Source: Clostridiaceae bacterium
GTDB lineage: Bacteria; Bacillota; Clostridia; Peptostreptococcales; T1SED10-28
DNA: 64,000 nt
Reading direction: 5' to 3'
NCBI GenBank assembly: GCA_003554105.1
Contig: PWFQ01000065.1
Span: 1-64,000 of the forward strand
Below are positions 58,402-64,000 of the stretch, in pieces; within the stretch, counting starts at the first letter, position 1; every line of letters starts with the position of its first letter. The translations under genes and the position numbers were made by a program. The notes under the pieces are model-generated. The model was not told the origin of the DNA. It worked only from the letters and a program-made list of their open reading frames with translations, and made no database searches.

Positions 58402-59259
58402 ATGGGAACCGTAGTCATTACAGACAGTACCAGTTACCTAAAAAACGAGGAACAGTTAGGAATTGAAATTATTTCACAAAAAGTGGTTTTTGGTGAGGAG
58501 ACTTTAAAAGAAGTCGATCTTAATAACGAAGAATTCTATGAGATGATCAAAGAGAAAGGATTACCAACCTCTTCCCAGCCTTCAATTGGTGAGTTTAAAG
58601 ATCTTTTTGAACATCAAATTAAAGCAGGGGATCATGTTTTAGGAGTTTTTTTATCGAATAAAATCAGCGGAACTTTTTCGACGGCGATGCTCGCACGTGA
58701 CATGGTATTAAATGACTATCCCGAAGCAGAAATTATCCTGTTGGATTCCACGTCCTGCTGTATGCAGTTGGGATTCTCTGCAGAAGCGGCTGCCAAGGAG
58801 GCATTGCAGGGGAAAGAATTGCTGGAAATCAAGAATGCTGCTGAAGCAATAATTGACCGCAGCCGGTTCATTTTTATACCCCATGACCTCGAGCACCTGA
58901 AACGTGGAGGGCGAATAGGAAAGGCAAGCGAAATCCTGGGGACACTGCTAAACATTATTCCAATACTAACGATGGAAAACGGAGAAACCACAGTTTATAA
59001 AAAGGTCAGAAGAAAGAAAAAAGCCGTAACCGAATTGATTAATACACTCCTCCTGGACCATACGAGATATACAGTAAAAGAAATTGTTGTTCATCACATT
59101 AATGTGATAAATGAAGCTAGAGAATTATTAAAGAATATTGAGAGCGTTATCGATGTTCCTGTTCGAATTCATGACATCGGACCGGTAATCGGATTCCATG
59201 TAGGTCCAGGTGCAATAGGACTGGCATACCACACCGAGAAACCGATAAGAAATACATAA
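58402..59259 (+). CDS. DegV family fatty-acid-binding-like protein
   Basis: VVITDSTSYL, LPTSSQPSIGEFKDLFE, FIPHDLEHLKRGGRIGKASE, GPVIGFHVGPGAIGL. Confidence 0.94.
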   Translation: MGTVVITDSTSYLKNEEQLGIEIISQKVVFGEETLKEVDLNNEEFYEMIKEKGLPTSSQPSIGEFKDLFEHQIKAGDHVLGVFLSNKISGTFSTAMLARDMVLNDYPEAEIILLDSTSCCMQLGFSAEAAAKEALQGKELLEIKNAAEAIIDRSRFIFIPHDLEHLKRGGRIGKASEILGTLLNIIPILTMENGETTVYKKVRRKKKAVTELINTLLLDHTRYTVKEIVVHHINVINEARELLKNIESVIDVPVRIHDIGPVIGFHVGPGAIGLAYHTEKPIRNT

Positions 59260-59278
59260 TGTATAGCAAATTCTATCA

Positions 59279-59315
59279 TACACCTGGAGAAGGAGATCTT
59301 CTGCAGGTGTTTTTC
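59279..59315 (+). terminator. Intrinsic terminator after degV-family gene
   Basis: CACCTG-g-AGAAG-GAGAT-CTTCT-g-CAGGTGTTTTTC. Confidence 0.8.
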
Positions 59316-59584
59316 TCTTTTATGATAATTGTGTAAAAGAAAAGAATCTAGGTATATATAAGTAAAAGTGAATTTACAGAGACACTATAGGACATAGCAG
59401 CTTGTATAAAAAATTGTAAATCGGTTGGGGAACATCGAATATACATCCTGCTATGATTCTGAGAGAGATAGATCTTTGTTCCGAATGTTGAGACACTGCT
59501 CTGAGGGAAGTGGAAGATCGTGACGCGGCGGAACATGCAAGGGTATTTTCCTGACAAATGAGATTATTGGGAGGAATTGATCAA

Positions 59585-60043
59585 ATGGATAAGAATAAAG
59601 AAAAAGAGTTAAAAAAGAAACTGACGAAGATTCAGTTCTATGTAACCCAAGAGAATGGCACAGAACCACCCTTCGATAATCCTTATTGGAATAATGAAAA
59701 ACAGGGGATCTATGTTGATGTGGTCGATGGAACACCATTATTCTCTACGAAAGATCAATACGATGCCGGGTGCGGGTGGCCGAGTTTCACAAAACCAATT
59801 GACTCTGAGGAAATGATCGAGAAAGCTGATCGGAGTCTATGGATGGTTCGAACAGAAGTGCGATCGAAAAATGCTGACAGTCACCTTGGGCATGTGTTTT
59901 CTGACGGACCGAAAGAACAGGGTGGATTGAGGTATTGTATTAATAGTGCAGCACTACGGTTTATTCCTGTTGAAGAATTAGATGAAGAAGGCTATGGAGA
60001 ATATAAAAAACAATTTGTCGACGAAGAAAAACAGGAAGAATAG
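59585..60043 (+). CDS. msrB: Peptide-methionine (R)-S-oxide reductase
   Basis: [36 protein letters not shown] 59585 after GGGAGG. Confidence 0.95.
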   Translation: MDKNKEKELKKKLTKIQFYVTQENGTEPPFDNPYWNNEKQGIYVDVVDGTPLFSTKDQYDAGCGWPSFTKPIDSEEMIEKADRSLWMVRTEVRSKNADSHLGHVFSDGPKEQGGLRYCINSAALRFIPVEELDEEGYGEYKKQFVDEEKQEE

Positions 60044-60061
60044 CAAGGGAAGGAGGTATAT

Positions 60062-60724
60062 ATGAATTTTATAGGGAATGTAGCAAGGCTATATCAGGAA
60101 CGGTCGGAATTTTTTATCCGACTTACCCTTGAGCATATTTATTTGTCGTTCATTGCAATTTTAATCATTGCAATCATTGGTCTCACAATCGGGATAGTGA
60201 TTGCCAAAAATCGAAGGTTGGCTGACCCGGTATTGAGCTTAGTAAACTTTATCTATACGATACCAAGTATTGCATTATTCGGTATTCTTGTTGCAATAAC
60301 AGGAATCGGGAACCGCAGTGCTTTGATTGCTTTGGTGGTATATGGTCTGCTGCCTATGATTCGGAATACTTATGTGGCAATCACTGAAATTGATGAGTTG
60401 ATTATTGAGTCAGCTGTCGGAATGGGGACAACGCAAAAGCAATTGCTGATTAAAATTCAGCTGCCCCTTGCGTTACCGGTCATCATTGCGGGATTCAGAA
60501 TCATGGTGGTGATGACAATTGCTTTAGGAGGGATTGCATCTTTTATTGGAGCAGGTGGTCTCGGCGTTGCTATTTGGCGGGGGATAACCACCAGTTTTCC
60601 TGAGATGACTGTTGCAGGAAGTTTGCTTGTTGCATTTTTAGCGATTTTTGTGGACTTAATCCTCGGACTTCTTGAGAAAATAACTCGGAAGAAGGTATTG
60701 GGGACTGCTGAAAAACTGTCTTAA
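60062..60724 (+). CDS. ABC transporter permease, glycine betaine/choline (OpuC/ProW) type
   Basis: NFIYTIPSIALFGILVAITGIGNRSALIALVVYGLLPMIRNTYVAI. Confidence 0.92.
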   Translation: MNFIGNVARLYQERSEFFIRLTLEHIYLSFIAILIIAIIGLTIGIVIAKNRRLADPVLSLVNFIYTIPSIALFGILVAITGIGNRSALIALVVYGLLPMIRNTYVAITEIDELIIESAVGMGTTQKQLLIKIQLPLALPVIIAGFRIMVVMTIALGGIASFIGAGGLGVAIWRGITTSFPEMTVAGSLLVAFLAIFVDLILGLLEKITRKKVLGTAEKLS

Positions 60725-60746
60725 GTGCCAAAATAAGAAAGGAGAA

Positions 60747-61664
60747 ATGATGATGAGAATAAACAAGAAAAAAATAAGTGGAGGGGCAATACTGATTATA
60801 CTAGTCTTGGTTCTGAGCATGTCTCTAGTCAGTTGCGGTAATGATGAAGATGAAACGATCGTCGTTGCATCGAAACCCCATGCTGAACAGTATATTCTTG
60901 GAGAAATGCTGAGCATTCTTATAGAAGAACATACGGATTTATCAGTTGAAAGAAATCTCGGCATCGGTGGAGGAACATCAAATATTCATCCAGCAGTACT
61001 CGCAGGAGATATTGATCTCTATCCCGAGTACACGGGAACCTCATGGATGTTTGTGCTGAATGAAGATCTGATCGAAGATCCTGAGGAACTCTACCAGAAA
61101 ACCAAAGAGGCCTATATGGAAGAGTTTGATATTGCTTGGCTGGATTTATACGGCTTTAACAACACCTATGCATTAGCAGTATCACGGGAGATCGCTGATG
61201 AGTATCAACTGAATACCTACTCAGACCTGGCGGAAGTCTCATCGGAGCTTAGATTCGGAGCAGAATACGATTTTTATGAGCGGGATGACGGCTATGATGC
61301 CTTGGTGGCTCATTACGGCTTTAATTTCCAACGGGAGATTGAATTGGACATCGGATTGAAATATCAAGCAATCGGGCAAGGGGAAGTAGATGTAATTAAT
61401 GCATTTTCCACCGATGGACTGATCAATGCCTATGATCTGAAGGTGCTTGAAGACGATCAGAGATTTTTTCCCTCCTATTTTGCCGGGACTGTGATACGGC
61501 AGGAGACACTGGATCGATATCCTGAGCTGGAAGAAGTGCTGAATCGTCTCGGGGGAATGATCAGCGATGAGGAAATGATAGAAATGAATTATCTGGTGGA
61601 AGAAGAAAACCAGGAAGCCGATAAGGTTGCAAGAGACTTTTTAGAGATGAAAGGACTCATATAG
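60747..61664 (+). CDS. Substrate-binding lipoprotein, OpuAC type (glycine betaine/osmoprotectant-like)
   Basis: Lipobox SLVSC; IGGGTSNIHPAVLAGDIDLYPEYTGTSW; one of three consecutive ATGs as start. Confidence 0.92.
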   Translation: MMMRINKKKISGGAILIILVLVLSMSLVSCGNDEDETIVVASKPHAEQYILGEMLSILIEEHTDLSVERNLGIGGGTSNIHPAVLAGDIDLYPEYTGTSWMFVLNEDLIEDPEELYQKTKEAYMEEFDIAWLDLYGFNNTYALAVSREIADEYQLNTYSDLAEVSSELRFGAEYDFYERDDGYDALVAHYGFNFQREIELDIGLKYQAIGQGEVDVINAFSTDGLINAYDLKVLEDDQRFFPSYFAGTVIRQETLDRYPELEEVLNRLGGMISDEEMIEMNYLVEEENQEADKVARDFLEMKGLI

Positions 61665-62621
61665 ATGGAAATAATTAGGTTTCGCAATGTATCCAAGGCT
61701 TATATACTTGAAGATTGGGTAATTCATCAATTGGATTTCTCTATTGAAAAGGGAGAATTTGTAACATTAATCGGACCATCGGGATGCGGTAAAACAACAA
61801 TGCTAAAAATGATTAATGGATTGATCCCTTTTGATCGCGGAGATATTTTAATCAATGGTCAATCCATCAGAGAATGGGATATGATTCGATTAAGGAGACA
61901 GATCGGATATGTCATTCAACAAATCGCTCTTTTCCCCCATATGACCATTGAAAAAAACATCAGTTATGTCCTTGATCTCTTAAAAGTGGAAAGAGAAACA
62001 CAAAGAAAACGCTCTGAAGAACTGATTGATCTCGTAGGACTTGAACGATCCTATCTAAAGCGATATCCGAGGGAGTTGAGCGGAGGACAAAAACAGCGTG
62101 TTGGTGTCGCTAGAGCACTGGCGGCAGATCCTGAAATCGTTTTGATGGACGAGCCTTTTGGTGCTGTGGATGATATCACTCGTAAAATTTTGCAAAAAGA
62201 AATGAAGCAGCTCCATAAAATGCTTGAAAAAACAATTGTTTTTGTCACCCATGATATTGAGGAAGCCATCCATTTAGGAACAAAAATGGTTCTGATGGAT
62301 CAAGGGGAAATTGTCCAGGCAGGAACAAAAGAAGAAATGGTATTTTCTCCGAACAATGAGTTTACAAAGAGATTTCTTGAATCAAAAGGCTTTAATGCAT
62401 ATCTGGGACAACTTACGATTAAGGAAGTGTGCACTCTTGTCAAACAGAAAAAGGTAAGCGATGAAATAATCGAAACCATTGATGGGGATGCATCAGTTTT
62501 AGAAGGCATACGACGTCTGATTGAAAAAGGTGTGAAACATCTCAATGTTATTGGTAACAATGGGATTATAGGCCGATTTTCTCTTGAAGATATAAAAGAA
62601 AAAATCAAGAAAGGAGAATAA
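61665..62621 (+). CDS. ABC transporter ATP-binding protein, OpuCA/ProV type with C-terminal CBS-like region
   Basis: GPSGCGKTTMLKMINGL, ELSGGQKQRVGVARALAADPEIVLMDEPFGAVD. Confidence 0.94.
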   Translation: MEIIRFRNVSKAYILEDWVIHQLDFSIEKGEFVTLIGPSGCGKTTMLKMINGLIPFDRGDILINGQSIREWDMIRLRRQIGYVIQQIALFPHMTIEKNISYVLDLLKVERETQRKRSEELIDLVGLERSYLKRYPRELSGGQKQRVGVARALAADPEIVLMDEPFGAVDDITRKILQKEMKQLHKMLEKTIVFVTHDIEEAIHLGTKMVLMDQGEIVQAGTKEEMVFSPNNEFTKRFLESKGFNAYLGQLTIKEVCTLVKQKKVSDEIIETIDGDASVLEGIRRLIEKGVKHLNVIGNNGIIGRFSLEDIKEKIKKGE

Positions 62622-62624
62622 TCC

Positions 62625-62927
62625 ATGGCAATTGTAGAAGTATCAATTACACCTCTTGGAACGGAAAGCCCAAGCGTTAGTCAGTATGTTGCTGATTGTC
62701 ACAAAGTTTTAAAAAGTTATCCGCAGATCCACTCCCAATTAACGCCAATGGGAACGATCCTCGAAGGAGAACTTTCACAAATCTTAAAAGCGATCGAAGA
62801 GATGCATGAGATGCCCTTTCGAAATAATGCAAAAAGAGTTTCGACGTTGATAAAAATTGATGACCGTCGAGATCGAAAAGGAACAATGAAGGGGAAAATA
62901 GAATCTGTTTTATCAAAGATGGAATAA
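62625..62927 (+). CDS. MTH1187/YqgV family thiamine-binding-like protein
   Basis: MAIVEVSITPLGTESPSVSQYVADCHKVLK...QLTPMGTILEGEL; 100 aa; 3 nt after the ATPase gene. Confidence 0.87.
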   Translation: MAIVEVSITPLGTESPSVSQYVADCHKVLKSYPQIHSQLTPMGTILEGELSQILKAIEEMHEMPFRNNAKRVSTLIKIDDRRDRKGTMKGKIESVLSKME

Positions 62928-63106
62928 AGAATCAAGAATCCTCTCTTTGAGAATTCATAAGGGGAAGGGATTTTTTCTTTCTTTGCTGACAATTCGTTTT
63001 AGAAATAACGGTTGACGATATTGACATCCTGAAGAATCAAGGGTAAAATAAGACAGATATATCCGATCAAATAACTCGGATATGCTCGAATTCTTTCTGA
63101 AGGGAT

Positions 63107-63628
63107 GTGAAAGAGATTTCGATCACAAAACTTGTTAAAAAAAAGGATCCAGCTGCGAAAAATGCTTTGGACGTATTTTTGAACTACTCAGGAATACACA
63201 TTATGGGATTCTACCGAATCGGGCATTTTCTATACAAAAAAAACAGATTCGTATTATCTCGCTTTATTATGACTGTCGGCCGTTTTTTTACTGGCATCGA
63301 GATTCATCCCGGAGCAGTAATCGGCAAAGGTTTTTTTATTGATCATGGGATGGGTATTGTCATTGGTGAGACTGCTGAGATAGGAGACAATGTTACAATT
63401 TTTCATGGGGTGACTCTGGGCGGCACAGGAAAGGATCAGGGGAAACGGCATCCTACGGTTGAAGACGATGTTCTTATCGGAGCGGGAGCGAAAATTCTTG
63501 GACCCATTTTCATTGGGAAAGGAGCAAAAATCGGTGCAAACGCAGTGGTTCTTGGAGATGTACCTCCTGGAATGACTGCAGTAGGGATCCCTGCTAGAGT
63601 AGTTGACACCAAATCATTCAATTCTTAA
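63107..63628 (+). CDS. cysE: Serine O-acetyltransferase (short form, hexapeptide repeat)
   Basis: [73 protein letters not shown] start. Confidence 0.92.
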   Translation: MKEISITKLVKKKDPAAKNALDVFLNYSGIHIMGFYRIGHFLYKKNRFVLSRFIMTVGRFFTGIEIHPGAVIGKGFFIDHGMGIVIGETAEIGDNVTIFHGVTLGGTGKDQGKRHPTVEDDVLIGAGAKILGPIFIGKGAKIGANAVVLGDVPPGMTAVGIPARVVDTKSFNS

Positions 63629-63678
63629 CTATAGCCATGGAATATCAATTTAAAATATGATATTCTATGGCTATAGTT
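63627..63678. repeat. 21-bp near-perfect inverted repeat (hairpin, 10-nt loop)
   Basis: AACTATAGCCATGGAATATCA-ATTTAAAATA-TGATATTCTATGGCTATAGTT (one G:U pair). Confidence 0.85.
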
Positions 63679-63711
63679 GTCTATATTTAATCACTGATAA
63701 GGAGGAAGAAT

Positions 63712-64000
63712 ATGCTGTTAGAAGTGAAAGTAAAAGATTTTGTAGAGGATGTTGCAAGCAGTAAGCCTGCTCCTGGTGGGGGAAGTGTTGCCGCATTAAC
63801 CAGTAGCTTAGGTTCAGCGTTGACGTCGATGGTAGGGAATCTAACAATTGGTCGTAAAGCCTATGAGAAGTTAACTGTAGAACAAAAGAAGCAGCTCGAT
63901 CATAATTTTGTCCGCTCTCAAGAACTAATTAAAGCATTAAATCGATTAACTGAAGAGGATACAACTGCATTTAACGGTGTAATGGCAGCGTTTAAATTGC
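63712..64000 (+). CDS. Cyclodeaminase/cyclohydrolase family protein (FTCD_C/FchA-like), partial, runs off window end
   Basis: VKDFVEDVASSKPAPGGGSVAALTSSLGSALTSMVGNLTIGRKAYEKL; ATG after AAGGAGGAAGAA. Confidence 0.9.
   Translation, partial: MLLEVKVKDFVEDVASSKPAPGGGSVAALTSSLGSALTSMVGNLTIGRKAYEKLTVEQKKQLDHNFVRSQELIKALNRLTEEDTTAFNGVMAAFKL

Noticed and set aside
1-64000. CRISPR arrays, tRNA/rRNA genes, prophage or transposase genes
   Set aside because: None recognised: no regularly spaced repeats, no tRNA-like TTCGANTC/CCA structures, no integrase or transposase motifs in the ORF set

Overview
The window is an ordinary-looking chromosomal stretch of a low-GC, anaerobic Firmicute (Clostridia; assignment inferred from gene content only). 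It holds about 54 supportable CDS and no rRNA, tRNA, CRISPR array or clear transposon. Main blocks: (i) a lysine-fermentation operon (kdd-kamA-kamB-kamC-kamD-kamE) behind a textbook sigma-54 -24/-12 promoter and next to a PAS/sigma-54 activator gene, followed by a cobalamin adenosyltransferase; (ii) a B12- and biotin-dependent propanoyl module (split methylmalonyl-CoA mutase, meaB, epimerase, Na+-pumping methylmalonyl-CoA decarboxylase mmdADCB, birA); (iii) housekeeping genes (tilS, ftsH, coaX, dus, greA, lysS, pepF, dcd); (iv) signalling genes, including a stand-alone B12-binding protein with the CarH-type Wx9EH...ExHxxG signature immediately upstream of a histidine kinase; (v) a two-gene radical-SAM/DNA-metabolism cassette (TIGR03916/TIGR03915-like) whose promoter carries a LexA-like box; (vi) bioY with a perfect inverted repeat overlapping a consensus promoter (candidate BirA operator); (vii) an Opu-type ABC transporter, cysE and a partial cyclodeaminase gene. 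The observations most worth follow-up are the B12-sensor/histidine-kinase pair, the SOS-like control of the radical-SAM cassette, the KamB/KamC NTPases, the bioY operator, an in-frame stop in a glycoside-hydrolase-like lipoprotein gene, and several structured leaders or hairpins. All calls come from reading the sequence; no database search was run.
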